Of a DNA stretch of 64,000 nt, positions 9,359-18,048 are shown piece by piece. The notes beneath the pieces were generated by a model, which saw nothing but the letters and a program-made list of their open reading frames with translations, was not told the DNA's origin and did no database searches. The stretch lies in the NCBI GenBank assembly GCA_028871475.1, contig JAGWMZ010000004.1, forward strand, positions 124,001 to 188,000, in the 5' to 3' direction. The stretch comes from Sphingomonadales bacterium (GTDB taxonomy: Bacteria > Pseudomonadota > Alphaproteobacteria > Sphingomonadales > Sphingomonadaceae). Within the stretch, counting starts at the first letter, position 1; every line of letters starts with the position of its first letter. The translations under genes were made by a program, and so were the position numbers.

Positions 9359-10293
9359 TCGGCTTCGACCTCGCCCGCATCGCCGCGACCTATGGCGGCA
9401 CCGTTTCTGGCCAATCCGTCACCATCCCCACGCCAGGCCACTCGCGCCGGGATCGCGGCACGATCATCACGCCCATGCCCGGCGCGCCTGACGGTGTTTT
9501 GGTTGCCTGTTACAACGGCGGGCAATCTGAGGCGTTGGCCGTCAAAGATCAGCTCCGCCGGGATGGCTTCCTCCCCGAGCGTGATGGCAAGCGCAGAGAA
9601 CTGACGCAGGCCGAGCGCAAGGCCATCGACCAGCAACGCAGGGAAGCCGAGGCCGACCGTGAACGCCGGCACAAGCAGGTCGCAGGTCGGGCACAAGCTA
9701 TGTGGCGGGGCGCGTCTCCGGCATCGCCTGCGCATCCCTACCTGAAGAGGAAGGGCCTCAACCCGCTTGGCCTCCGCCAGTGCGGCAGCGATCTGCTCGT
9801 GCCGTTGGTCGATGAGACGCTTCAGCTCTGGAACGTGCAGCGGATTCGCCCTGACGGCGCAAAGCTTTTCCTCAAGGGTGGCCGCGTCTCCGGCCTGTTT
9901 TCGCCGCTCCATGTCTGGATGGCCCACGGTCGTCCGGCATCCGGCCCCGTTGTCATCGGAGAGGGCTGGGCGACCACCGCAGCCATTCACGAGGCAACAG
10001 GGCTGGCTGTGGCTACGGCGTTTAATTCAGGCAACCTTGCGTCTGTGGCTTTGGCATTGCGCCACGCCTTCCCGTCCCGCCTGCTCATCGTGGCGGCCGA
10101 CTGGGATGGTTTGGGCGGCGGCATCGGTCTGGCATCGGCCAGGAAGGCCGCAGAAGCCGCAAACGCCCTTCTGGCCATCCCGGTGTTGCCGGATGCCAAT
10201 CCCGCTTCGCTGGACGCCAAAACCGATTTTGCCGACATCTCACGCGAGCAGGCCAAGGCCTTCATCCGTGCCGTCATTGAAGGAGGCCGCTGA
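9355..10293 (+). CDS. Toprim-domain protein (primase-type)
   Basis: A 312-residue protein. Residues about 75-115 form a charged helical stretch. The Toprim domain shows VVIGEGWATTAAIHEATG (acidic Glu of the first motif, about residue 201) and LIVAADWDG (the acidic DxD-like motif, about residue 247). The region with HPYLKRKGL is typical of phage/plasmid proteins that pair a Toprim domain with a separate helicase. It would supply the primer-synthesis or associated metal-dependent activity for the helicase encoded next (1-nt overlap). Confidence 0.85.
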   Translation: MIGFDLARIAATYGGTVSGQSVTIPTPGHSRRDRGTIITPMPGAPDGVLVACYNGGQSEALAVKDQLRRDGFLPERDGKRRELTQAERKAIDQQRREAEADRERRHKQVAGRAQAMWRGASPASPAHPYLKRKGLNPLGLRQCGSDLLVPLVDETLQLWNVQRIRPDGAKLFLKGGRVSGLFSPLHVWMAHGRPASGPVVIGEGWATTAAIHEATGLAVATAFNSGNLASVALALRHAFPSRLLIVAADWDGLGGGIGLASARKAAEAANALLAIPVLPDANPASLDAKTDFADISREQAKAFIRAVIEGGR

Positions 10294-11639
10294 TGGAAGC
10301 GTCCAACGTCGTCCCCCTCATTCGCCCCGGCGCCCTCAGCCCGGAGAAAGGGCCGACGGAAGAATCCTTAGCCCGCGAATTTGTGATGGCCCACACCTCA
10401 CGCTGGCGGTTCGATCATACGGCCCACCGGTGGTTCGGTTGGGACGGCCAGCGCTGGGCCCGCGACGAATGCCGCTTGGTCGGTTACCTCATCGCCGAGC
10501 ATCTGCGTGCGGCTGGGGAAGCCACCAGATCGCCGGGCATTGCCAGCACCAAGACAGCGCGGGGCGTCGAGACGTTCGCCAGGGAAAACCCTGAGCTTGC
10601 CGTGACCCATGAGTGCTGGAACAACGATCCGTGGCTTCTGGGCACTCCGGCGGGAACAGTCGATCTGCGCACCGGGCAATTGACCCCAGCCGATCCTCAG
10701 GCGCACATCACCAAACTGACTGCCGTGGCGCCGGGCGAAGGCACCCCGGCGCTGTGGCTGCGCTTTCTGACTGAGGCGACCGGCGGGGATCAGGATATGG
10801 TCGCATTCCTCCGCCGGTGGTGCGGTTACTGCCTCACGGGCTCCACTCGCGAACATGCCTTCGCCTTCGTGCACGGCCCGGGCGGTAACGGCAAATCCGT
10901 GTTCCTAAACACGCTGGCCGGGATCATGGCCGACTATGCAACGACGGCGGCGATGGAGACGTTCGCCGACTCCCGGAATGATCGCCATTCCACGGAGTTG
11001 GCCATGCTTCAGGGTGCCCGCTTGGTGACCGCCAGCGAAACAGAGCAAGGGCGCGGCTGGGCAGAGGCCAAAGTCAAGGCCATCACCGGTGGCGATCCCG
11101 TCACCGCCCGCTTCATGAGGCAGGACAACTTCACCTTCACGCCCCAGTTCAAGCTGACCATCGCGGGCAACCATGCCCCGAGTTTGCGCAATGTCGATGA
11201 TGCGATGCGGCGCCGGCTCAATATCCTGCCTTTCACGGTCAAGCCACAGAACCCCGACCGCGATCTGGAAGCCAAGTTGAAAGCCGAATGGCCGCAGATC
11301 CTTGCATGGATGATCGGTGGCTGTCTGGAATGGCAGGCCAATGGTTTGCAGCGCCCTGCCAAGGTGGCTGGCGCGACCGAGGAGTATTTCGCTGATCAGG
11401 ACCTGTTCGGCCAATGGCTCGATGAGCGTTGCGAGCGCGGCCCGACACTGTGGGAACGACCGGAGCCGCTGTTTCGGTCTTGGTGTGCCTATGCCCATGA
11501 GGCGGGCGAAGATGCGGGAACCTCGAAGGACTTTAAGGCCACGCTCGAGAAGCGCGGCATCATCGCCAAACGGGCGAATGGCATGCGCTCATTCCGCACC
11601 GTCGCTCTGAAACACGTCAGTGCCGGGAGTGCCGCGTAG
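10293..11639 (+). CDS. D5/P4-type replicative helicase (phage/plasmid primase family C-terminal)
   Basis: A 448-residue superfamily 3 helicase. It has a D5 N-terminal-like region (NDPWLLGTPAGTVDLRTG), a Walker A motif GPGGNGKS at about residues 195-202, the acidic segment TASETEQGRGW, and the family motif FKLTIAGNHAPSLRN with an arginine-rich MRRRLNILPF. In P4 such a protein recognises origin iterons and unwinds DNA. Here the primase half is a separate gene just upstream. Nine iteron-like repeats overlap and follow the 3' end of this gene, suggesting its binding region. Confidence 0.92.
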   Translation: MEASNVVPLIRPGALSPEKGPTEESLAREFVMAHTSRWRFDHTAHRWFGWDGQRWARDECRLVGYLIAEHLRAAGEATRSPGIASTKTARGVETFARENPELAVTHECWNNDPWLLGTPAGTVDLRTGQLTPADPQAHITKLTAVAPGEGTPALWLRFLTEATGGDQDMVAFLRRWCGYCLTGSTREHAFAFVHGPGGNGKSVFLNTLAGIMADYATTAAMETFADSRNDRHSTELAMLQGARLVTASETEQGRGWAEAKVKAITGGDPVTARFMRQDNFTFTPQFKLTIAGNHAPSLRNVDDAMRRRLNILPFTVKPQNPDRDLEAKLKAEWPQILAWMIGGCLEWQANGLQRPAKVAGATEEYFADQDLFGQWLDERCERGPTLWERPEPLFRSWCAYAHEAGEDAGTSKDFKATLEKRGIIAKRANGMRSFRTVALKHVSAGSAA

Positions 11640-11843
11640 TGCCGCTTTTTTCGGATGACGACTCAGGCGCGCGCGTGAAGCCGATAATGGGTTTTATCCG
11701 GCACTACCCGGCACTGTCTGAAAAAAATGGCGGTTTTCTGCGGTTTCTTAGTGCCACGTGCCGGCACTCCAGTGCCGCGTGCCCGCCCCAAAAAGCACTG
11801 AGCAGCGAAAAGCTGGCCGATTACCCGACCCTTTTCAGTGCCA
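11619..11843. repeat. Iteron-like cluster of nine AGTGCC(G/A) heptamers, candidate replication origin
   Basis: Copies in the forward sense are at 11619, 11628, 11638, 11750, 11771 and 11837. Copies in the reverse sense (CGGCACT) start at 11699, 11709 and 11762. They begin inside the last codons of the helicase gene and end 32 nt before the DUF5681 gene. An AT-richer stretch (11716-11749) lies among them. Repeats in both orientations next to an SF3 helicase gene match the layout of satellite and plasmid origins. A 79-codon GTG frame in this stretch has no other support. Confidence 0.65.
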
Positions 11844-11874
11844 CGTCACAGCCTCAAAATCTCTGGAAGCCTTC

Positions 11875-12315
11875 ATGACTGACCCTGCAAATACTGGACG
11901 AGATCAGGCCGGGCGCTTTGTCCCGGGCGCCTCCGGCAATCCGCGTGGAAAGCCTCAGGGGACCCGTAATCGCGCGATCGCTGCCCTTGAGACGCTGATG
12001 GGCAATTCGGCCGAGGATGTGGCCATGGCCGTCATCAAGGCAGCCGAGAATGGCGACACGTCGGCGGCGCGGCTGGTGCTGGAACGGGTCATGCCCGCGC
12101 GCAAGGACAGCCCCATCACGATCGATCTGCCTGCTGTCGATGGCGCTGTCGGTCTTGTGGAGGCCGGGCAAGCGATCATCGCTGCCGTGGCATCCGGCGA
12201 GATCACGCCCGCTGAGGCCGATGCGCTCATGAGCCTGATCGAGCGGCAGCGCCGCATCGTTGAAACCGCCGATCTGGATGCCCGCTTGGCCGCGCTTGAA
12301 GGAGAGCACCCATGA
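11875..12315 (+). CDS. DUF5681 domain protein (candidate small-terminase-like)
   Basis: A 146-residue protein with the DUF5681 signature GRFVPGASGNPRGKPQGTRN at residues 14-33. The remainder is helical and acidic. DUF5681 proteins often sit at the start of phage packaging modules, where some act as or replace the small terminase. No large terminase follows here. ATG at 11875 is chosen because the signature begins right after it. The stop overlaps the next gene by 4 nt. Confidence 0.75.
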   Translation: MTDPANTGRDQAGRFVPGASGNPRGKPQGTRNRAIAALETLMGNSAEDVAMAVIKAAENGDTSAARLVLERVMPARKDSPITIDLPAVDGAVGLVEAGQAIIAAVASGEITPAEADALMSLIERQRRIVETADLDARLAALEGEHP

Positions 12316-12569
12316 AGAACATACGCACACGCCTCGCCGCGCTCGAAGCCCGGCTGGGCAACAACGAGGCTGCTCGCCGCCAGCGGCGCATCGAGGCCCT
12401 GTCCGATGAGGAGTTGGAGGCGGAGCTTGCCGTCTATGAGGCGGCTGAGGCCCATCTGAGCGACGAGGAGGTGCGCGCCAACTGGAAGGAGGCGGGCTTC
12501 TCCGACGACGACATTGATCTGGTGATCGCTACCCGCATCCGCCGCCGCGAGGAAGGGGGGCAGGCATGA
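12312..12569 (+). CDS. Small acidic coiled-coil protein paired with the DUF5681 gene
   Basis: An 85-residue, strongly charged helical protein (IEALSDEELEAELAVYEAAEAHLSDEEV). It is translationally coupled to the DUF5681 gene by a 4-nt overlap. In tailed phages such pairs precede terminase genes; here a tail hub gene follows instead. Function unknown. Confidence 0.6.
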   Translation: MKNIRTRLAALEARLGNNEAARRQRRIEALSDEELEAELAVYEAAEAHLSDEEVRANWKEAGFSDDDIDLVIATRIRRREEGGQA

Positions 12570-12636
12570 TGCTCGCCCCACCACCGATTTGCTCGCCCAC
12601 TTTGCCCGTATCGATGCTCAAATTTGAGGAACTGCC

Positions 12637-13767
12637 ATGAACCGTGACCTGAACACCCTCCCCGTCGCCCCCCATGCCCGCCGCCCGCGCGGGGCCGTGC
12701 GCCTCAATGGCGTCCTGGTGCCGGGCTGGGAAAGCTGGGAGGTGGACAATAACGTCTACCGCGCCGCCGACACCTTCTCGGTGAGCTTTGCGGTAGGCGC
12801 GCTCCCTGCTGCCTATGGCGCCAACTGGTTCAGCCAGCAGACTGGCATTCAGTGCGAGATCTTCGCCAATGAGGACCCCGCCGACCCAGATAACTACAGC
12901 CCTGCGGAATCGGAACGCCTGATCCTCGGGCAGGTCGATGACATCAATTTCAGCCCGGTCGCCGGCACGATCACCATCACCGGGCGCGATCTCACGGCAT
13001 GGTTCATCGACACCAAGACCAACGAGGGATACCTCAACAAGACCGCCAGCCAGATCGCGACCCTGCTAGCGAGCCGCAAGGGCCTGACACCCGTGGTGAC
13101 GGCCACCACCACCCTGGCCGGCACCTATTACAACCAGAACCACATTAGCCTGACACAGGAGCGCTCCGAATGGGACATCCTGTGCGAACTGGCGAGGTTC
13201 GAGGACTTTGATGTCTTCGTCACCGGCAAGGAACTGCATTTCCAGCCCAAGCCGGCCGACACCGGCGAGCGCTACGCTATCGTATGGACGCCGCCGTCTG
13301 ATGCCTTTGGGTCGCCTGATGCGAATGTCATCAATTTTGATCACGATCGCTCGCTGACCATTGCCAAGGGGGTGGTGGTCAAGGTGACGAGCTGGAACAG
13401 TGGGCGTAAGCGCAAATTTACGGCGGTCTGGCCGCGCGGGGCCAGCACGACCAAGCCGGGGCAATCCGGCGCGTCGAGCCCCATTGTCTATCCCAAAAAT
13501 TATCCCGGCCTGACGCAGGACGGCTGCCTGCAACGCGCCCAGATGATTTACCGGCAGATCACCCAGCACATGATGAAGCTGTCTGCCGATCTTCCCGCCG
13601 ACAACCTGTTGACCTGCTCCAACATCGTCCAGGTGCGCGGCACCGGCACAGCCTGGGATCAGGATTACTACCCCGACAGTGTGAAACGCTCAATGTCAGT
13701 CGGCGAAGGGTATCGCATGACGGTGACCGCCAAGAACATCAGCGCCGATCTTGAGGACACGCTATGA
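12637..13767 (+). CDS. Phage baseplate hub / late control protein D-like tail protein
   Basis: A 376-residue protein of the tail hub type (P2 gpD, Mu gpP class). Evidence is the N-terminal pattern VRLNGVLVPGWESWEVDNNVY, the mid segment GTITITGRDLTAWFIDTKTNEG, WDILCELARFEDFDVFVTGKELHF (hub domain with a LysM-like environment) and the C-terminal YRMTVTAKNI. Such proteins form the central trimer at the tail tip and help set receptor or membrane contact. It overlaps the next gene by 4 nt. Confidence 0.75.
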   Translation: MNRDLNTLPVAPHARRPRGAVRLNGVLVPGWESWEVDNNVYRAADTFSVSFAVGALPAAYGANWFSQQTGIQCEIFANEDPADPDNYSPAESERLILGQVDDINFSPVAGTITITGRDLTAWFIDTKTNEGYLNKTASQIATLLASRKGLTPVVTATTTLAGTYYNQNHISLTQERSEWDILCELARFEDFDVFVTGKELHFQPKPADTGERYAIVWTPPSDAFGSPDANVINFDHDRSLTIAKGVVVKVTSWNSGRKRKFTAVWPRGASTTKPGQSGASSPIVYPKNYPGLTQDGCLQRAQMIYRQITQHMMKLSADLPADNLLTCSNIVQVRGTGTAWDQDYYPDSVKRSMSVGEGYRMTVTAKNISADLEDTL

Positions 13768-14063
13768 AACCGCTGGACCCGCTTTCCGATCTGCTCGCCC
13801 ACCGTATCGCCGAGGTTCGCCGTGACATCGCCCAGGCCGAGGCTGACACAGCGACGCTGAAGGCCACGCTGGCCGAGGTGCTGGCGTTGAAGGTCGTCCG
13901 TTCGGAATACCCCAGCCGCGCGATCTACCTCGTCGCCTTGGCCGCCAAGCGCGCCACGGTACGGGAGGTTCGGGAAAGCATCCGCCTGCGCACTGAACTG
14001 CTCGCTCAATTTTCTGCCCTGATGGATGACATCAGCGATACGCCCCGCGCCGCCTTCCACTGA
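13764..14063 (+). CDS. Small helical protein between hub and tape-measure genes
   Basis: A 99-residue helical protein (RRDIAQAEADTATLKATLAEVLALK is coiled-coil-like). It overlaps the hub gene by 4 nt and precedes the tape measure by 35 nt. In phages this slot often holds a tail assembly chaperone or an initiator-complex protein. No firm family assignment is possible. Confidence 0.6.
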   Translation: MKPLDPLSDLLAHRIAEVRRDIAQAEADTATLKATLAEVLALKVVRSEYPSRAIYLVALAAKRATVREVRESIRLRTELLAQFSALMDDISDTPRAAFH

Positions 14064-14098
14064 CCCACGCCCCACCCACGTCTTGCCAGGAGCCTCCG

Positions 14099-16057
14099 AT
14101 GTCTGCCGAAACCTACAAAGTCGCAATCAAACTCGAGCTCATGAACTTGGCCATCCCCGGCCTGATCACCTTGTCTCGGTACCTGAAAACGGGCGAAAAG
14201 GACGCTGCGGCATATCAGGCCCGGCTGACCGCGCTGAGCAAGACCGCCATCGCGGCGGGTGCGATTGCCGCTGCTGGCTTCGCGGGCCTGCGGATGTTCA
14301 AGGAACCGATCGAGGAAGCGAAGCGTTACCAGACGGAACTGACCAAGATCGCATCCCTGAACTTGGGGGCGGGCATCACCGCGCACGCCGACCAGTTTGC
14401 GCGCTCGGCCAACATCATCGGCAATTCGGCAACCCAAATGGCCGAGCAGTATGGGGATGCCCTGGCGATCTTCAAAAACACGAAGGAAGCGGACTTCGTG
14501 GCGCCGATCATGGCGAAGCTCAATTTTGCAAACCACGCGCTTTATGGCGAGGGCGGGGCCAGCAGGACCAGCGCAATGTACGGGCTGCTCAAGGCCATCG
14601 AGTATCGCGGCGGCACCAAGTCCGAAGCGGACTTCAAGGCCCAGGCCGAGGATGCAGCAAAGATCGTGAACGCCTCGCGTGGCCGTGTCGATGGACGCCA
14701 GCTTCTGCAGGTCATGCAGACCGGCGGCATTCTCGCCAAGCAGATGAGCAACAGCGCTTTCTATCTCAAATCCGAGCCATTGATCCAGGAGATGGGCGGC
14801 TTCAGGTTCGGCACCGGCCTCAACGCGGTCTATGGCAATCTCGGCCAGGGCCGGGGATCTGTCCTGTCTCAACAGGAACTCTACCGCCTAGGTCTGCTCG
14901 ACCGGTCGAAGGTCCAGTTCAACAAGCTGGGAAGGCTCAAGCGCGCGCTTCCCGGCGCTTTCGTTGGCATGGATGCCCTGCTTAACGGCGGCGTCGAAGG
15001 CCTCTTGTCGAATGTCCTGCTGCCCGCCTTCGCGCGCAAAGGCATCACCAAGGAAAAGGACGTGCTCAACGAACTGGGCATGATCACCTCGAACTCGCGC
15101 GGCGCCGCCCTGCTCGCAGCAGCATACCAGCAGCGCCAGAAACTTGCGGTGCAGTCGGCGGCCAACAGCAATGCCATGGGGCTGGACGACACGGTAAACG
15201 CCGGCAAGGGCACAGCGGCTGGGCAGGAGGCCGCGCTCCTGGCCCGGGAAGCAACGCTTAAGATGCAGATCGGCATGGTGATCCTGCCCGCCTACGTAAA
15301 GGCGCTGGAAATGACCAGCAGCGTCCTGCAGGGCATCAGCACCTTTGCTGAGCAGCACCAGACGGCCTTCAAGGGCTTGGTTGCCGGGTTCGCCAGCCTA
15401 TCCGCCGCAATGGCAGTGGGCGGCACATTGCGGCTGGTCGGCGTGGCGTTTCAGGGGCTTCAGATGATTGGCGGCCTGGCGCGAATTGTGCCCATCGTCA
15501 CCACCGTTGCGGGCGTGATGGGTGGCCCGTTGACCATCGGTCTTCTCGCTGTCGCGGGTGCCGCCTTTTGGGCATACCGGAACTGGAATACCGTTTTGCC
15601 GGAGTTGAAGAAGATCTGGAACATCATCACGGCGGTGTGGAAGGTCGGGGCCGAACCCCTCATCGCCAAGGCGCATGAAGTCTGGCAGGCCGTGACGCCG
15701 ACGATCTCGCCTATCTTTGATCATATCCTGAACTTCGTCTCCCGGCTCAACGCGATCGCCAGTTCCATAAACCCTGTCGTCTCTGCGTTTCATGGGCTGG
15801 GTGCGGGTATCGATGCGCTGCAGGGCTGGGCGACGGGCATCAACAATGGCGCCTCTGACCCTCATGGTACGGGCAGCCCCTTTATTGCCGCTACCAGCCG
15901 GCCCATCGTCATCCACCATGAGAGCAAGTTGGACAGTGGCGTAATCTATCGTTCCACCACGCGGTATATGCTTCGCGATCTGGGTCGCCCCAACACCGGC
16001 TCGAACACCTTCGATCCTTCCCGCTCGCTTCCTTCCACCTTGTCGATGGGGTTCTGA
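14099..16057 (+). CDS. Phage tail tape-measure protein
   Basis: A 652-residue protein. It has an N-terminal helical region, a hydrophobic segment at about residues 45-62, a long alanine/glutamine-rich helical middle, and hydrophobic segments at about 430-500 (LVAGFASLSAAMAVGG, GPLTIGLLAVAGAAFWAY). The C-terminus contains RPIVIHHESKLDSG, typical of tape measures. It would set the length of a tail of roughly 100 nm if the usual 1.5 A per residue applies. It abuts the tail-completion gene. The gene looks intact, which is notable because tube and sheath genes are absent. Confidence 0.8.
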   Translation: MSAETYKVAIKLELMNLAIPGLITLSRYLKTGEKDAAAYQARLTALSKTAIAAGAIAAAGFAGLRMFKEPIEEAKRYQTELTKIASLNLGAGITAHADQFARSANIIGNSATQMAEQYGDALAIFKNTKEADFVAPIMAKLNFANHALYGEGGASRTSAMYGLLKAIEYRGGTKSEADFKAQAEDAAKIVNASRGRVDGRQLLQVMQTGGILAKQMSNSAFYLKSEPLIQEMGGFRFGTGLNAVYGNLGQGRGSVLSQQELYRLGLLDRSKVQFNKLGRLKRALPGAFVGMDALLNGGVEGLLSNVLLPAFARKGITKEKDVLNELGMITSNSRGAALLAAAYQQRQKLAVQSAANSNAMGLDDTVNAGKGTAAGQEAALLAREATLKMQIGMVILPAYVKALEMTSSVLQGISTFAEQHQTAFKGLVAGFASLSAAMAVGGTLRLVGVAFQGLQMIGGLARIVPIVTTVAGVMGGPLTIGLLAVAGAAFWAYRNWNTVLPELKKIWNIITAVWKVGAEPLIAKAHEVWQAVTPTISPIFDHILNFVSRLNAIASSINPVVSAFHGLGAGIDALQGWATGINNGASDPHGTGSPFIAATSRPIVIHHESKLDSGVIYRSTTRYMLRDLGRPNTGSNTFDPSRSLPSTLSMGF

Positions 16058-16506
16058 TGATGGAGTTCCAGAACCTCGCCGGCTTGGCCGCGCACTTCGA
16101 GCGAATTGCCCAAAGTTCTGGCGCGGAGAAAGGGCTTGAGAAGGCTGCCCAGCTTCTGGAGGACAAGGCCAAAGAGGCGATCGGCCAGTATCATGACAGC
16201 GTGGGTCCGGTGCCTGCCTGGGCAGAACTGGCCGACGCAACCAAAGCCGACCGCGTGGCCAAGGGCTTCCCCGAGGACGAGCCTCTGCTGCGCACTGGCG
16301 ATCTTCGGGACAGCATCAGCCACGAAGCCCGAGGCAATGAGGCGTGGATTGGGTCAGACAGCGACATTGCCGAATACCACGAAACCGGCACCAGCCGCAT
16401 GCCGCCTCGGCCGATCTTTGGGACGGCGCTTTACGGCAACATCGGCGAGGTGGTCGATGCCATCGGGCACGCGGCGACCGTGCATATTTCAGGAGGGAAG
16501 GGGTGA
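16057..16506 (+). CDS. Phage virion morphogenesis (tail completion, gpS/gpG-like) protein
   Basis: A 149-residue protein. Residues about 20-50 are helical (EKGLEKAAQLLEDKAKEAIG). The motif PLLRTGDLRDSISHEARG, followed by AWIGSDSDIAEYHETGTSRMPPRPIFG, is the diagnostic core of the phage virion morphogenesis family, which includes P2 gpS and Mu gpG. These act at the head-tail junction or tail completion step. The start overlaps the tape-measure stop. It is the last rightward gene of the element. Confidence 0.85.
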   Translation: MMEFQNLAGLAAHFERIAQSSGAEKGLEKAAQLLEDKAKEAIGQYHDSVGPVPAWAELADATKADRVAKGFPEDEPLLRTGDLRDSISHEARGNEAWIGSDSDIAEYHETGTSRMPPRPIFGTALYGNIGEVVDAIGHAATVHISGGKG

Positions 16507-16539
16507 AATTCCCCGCCCTCACCGGGTCGCCCCCAAGGC

Positions 16540-17154
16540 CTACTCATTTGAGGGCGGAGCGTCCGTGTCGAAGTCCAAAACCTTATCCGCTTGCGTGTCG
16601 TACCTGCAAAATACATGGACGTGCTGCCATGCCCCAAAGCCGTTCTGGAGCTTGGCACGGTCTGACGTCATTACCAAAACGCCTGGCGACGGGACGATGG
16701 ACAGGTATCTCCCAAACTTTACCCCGAAGAACCCTTTCGCATCCTCGTCCCAGTCGAAGCTGTATTTAGCGATGGAGCGGAGGTAGTCATCAGCGCCACT
16801 TCCGCAGGCGACCACGGCTTTTGCATCGTATTTGTCGTCAAGGTATTTAGCGTCTCGTAGCTGCCCCTCTTCGGGCGCTTGACCGGTCGAGGCGCTGGCT
16901 ACAGCGGCGGCGGCGGACTTCTCGGCAGCAGTAGAAGCACTTTCAGGAGATGCGGTATTTGACTGGCCATGGTTCTGCGGGCCGCTGAGGGCCGAGATCA
17001 CCAAAGTCAGCGCGACAACGCCCCCGCCGATTAAGGCTACCTTTTTAAGGCCTCCACTCTTGCTTGGCCCGAACATGCGGCCATTGCACCGGAGACAGAC
17101 AGCGGCATCTGCGGGCAGCGTGGCGCCGCAGTTGAGACAAGCTTTCGATGGCAT
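16540..17154 (-). CDS. Zinc-ribbon membrane-anchored protein
   Basis: A 204-residue protein. It begins MPSKACLNCGATLPADAAVCLRC, a C-x2-C ... C-x2-C zinc ribbon, followed by one membrane segment (VALIGGGVVALTLVISAL, about residues 35-52). An Ala/Ser-rich linker leads to a soluble C-terminal domain of about 110 residues. The ribbon should be cytoplasmic and the rest periplasmic. It points against the tail genes and is likely a cargo (host-benefit or superinfection) gene rather than a structural one. The start at 17154 is chosen because the ribbon begins there. The 192 nt upstream hold nothing recognised. Confidence 0.65.
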   Translation of the reverse strand: MPSKACLNCGATLPADAAVCLRCNGRMFGPSKSGGLKKVALIGGGVVALTLVISALSGPQNHGQSNTASPESASTAAEKSAAAAVASASTGQAPEEGQLRDAKYLDDKYDAKAVVACGSGADDYLRSIAKYSFDWDEDAKGFFGVKFGRYLSIVPSPGVLVMTSDRAKLQNGFGAWQHVHVFCRYDTQADKVLDFDTDAPPSNE

Positions 17155-17346
17155 ATAGCCCCCCCTCTCGAGTGCCCAGCATGCGTCAATTCGGCGAAGA
17201 GAGTCTATCCCTATTCCAATGACTTGCCATGATAGTCGATCTGGGTGCAAACCGCCCGTAACGACGGCAAACCCCGCAAAACTACCAACGCCGGCGCACG
17301 ACCATGCGCATTCCGATTTGTCGCGCATTGCCCGCCCGGGGCTCTT

Positions 17347-17550
17347 TTAGCGCGAAAGGGGAGGCGGGCCTCTCCGTTCCGCCTCTAGCCTCTTCTGCCG
17401 GTCATAGGCGTTTTCGATGGGCTGCGCAGCGGTCTGAATCGTCACGCCGTCTACTCGGACATCAACGGCGCCGATAGTCAGGCCGAGTTCTTTGGCTAGT
17501 TCCACAACGCGGCGGATCTCGCTGTCTCGGACTAGATTCCTGGACCGCAT
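17347..17550 (-). CDS. Small hypothetical protein of the element
   Basis: A 67-residue protein starting MRSRNLVRDSEIRRVVELA. The pattern helix, GAVDVRVDGVTIQT (beta hairpin), then a basic tail resembles a type of short protein seen near the integrase end of alphaproteobacterial islands and prophages. I know no function for it. It lies in a leftward cluster with the three genes to its right. Confidence 0.5.
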   Translation of the reverse strand: MRSRNLVRDSEIRRVVELAKELGLTIGAVDVRVDGVTIQTAAQPIENAYDRQKRLEAERRGPPPLSR

Positions 17551-17583
17551 ACCATCACTTCCGACACACAGGGGCTGCGGTCA

Positions 17584-17850
17584 TCACTGCGCCGCCCTCG
17601 CATCGCGTGCCTTTGCACACTTCTCCCTCAGCTCCCGGCGATAGTCTGGCACCGAATCGTCTCCGGTCAGCCGTTCGAGGCAAGCATCGATCGCTGATCG
17701 TTTCCAGTGGTCGCGGCCGCCGAACTTGACGGGCCCCGGCATCCGTCCGCTGATGATCTCACGCTCGAATGCCGCCTCGCTCATGTCGAGATAAGCCGCA
17801 GCGGTGGCCCGCTTCATCATCGCAGGCCAATGGGGTGGAGTAAATTTCAT
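17584..17850 (-). CDS. Helix-turn-helix (AlpA/excisionase-like) protein
   Basis: An 88-residue protein from ATG 17850 (17865 is also possible). The segment MMKRATAAAYLDMSEAAFEREIISGRMPGPVKFGGRDHWKRSAIDACLERL is an AlpA-type winged helix: recognition helix, a basic wing and a final helix. It is the second such protein in the element. Its location near the att end in the cluster opposite to the integrase makes an excisionase role possible. Confidence 0.6.
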   Translation of the reverse strand: MKFTPPHWPAMMKRATAAAYLDMSEAAFEREIISGRMPGPVKFGGRDHWKRSAIDACLERLTGDDSVPDYRRELREKCAKARDARAAQ

Positions 17851-17874
17851 GGCACAGCTTCTCATAGCCAACAA

Positions 17875-18048
17875 TTAGAGATCATCGACGCTCCATTCCT
17901 CGGCATCGGCCTTTTCTGCTGTCGATTCGCCTAGGATGATCTCAATGCGCTGCTTGGCAAGGTCCATGACGATGCGGGCCCGCTCAAAGCCAGCGGTGCG
18001 CACAGCTCGGTCAATATCGGCTTGGCCAATGCGGGCTCTTCTGGTCAT
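17875..18048 (-). CDS. Small hypothetical protein (57 aa)
   Basis: From the ATG at 18048 the product begins MTRRARIGQADIDRAVR and continues with GFERARIVMDLAKQRIEII and an acidic end. This helix plus beta-hairpin layout is typical of short island/prophage proteins of unknown function. The frame stays open upstream to 18345, but the upstream part looks like a remnant of another gene, so the internal start is preferred. The stop lies right before the AlpA-like gene. Confidence 0.5.
   Translation of the reverse strand: MTRRARIGQADIDRAVRTAGFERARIVMDLAKQRIEIILGESTAEKADAEEWSVDDL

Noticed and set aside
11639..11878. 79-codon GTG frame after the helicase gene
   Set aside because: It coincides with the iteron-like repeats, its composition is unlike the neighbours, and no family fits.
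12566..12640. 24-codon frame that overlaps the hub start
   Set aside because: Too short and proline-rich; better explained as a gap or remnant, reported as a low-interest finding.
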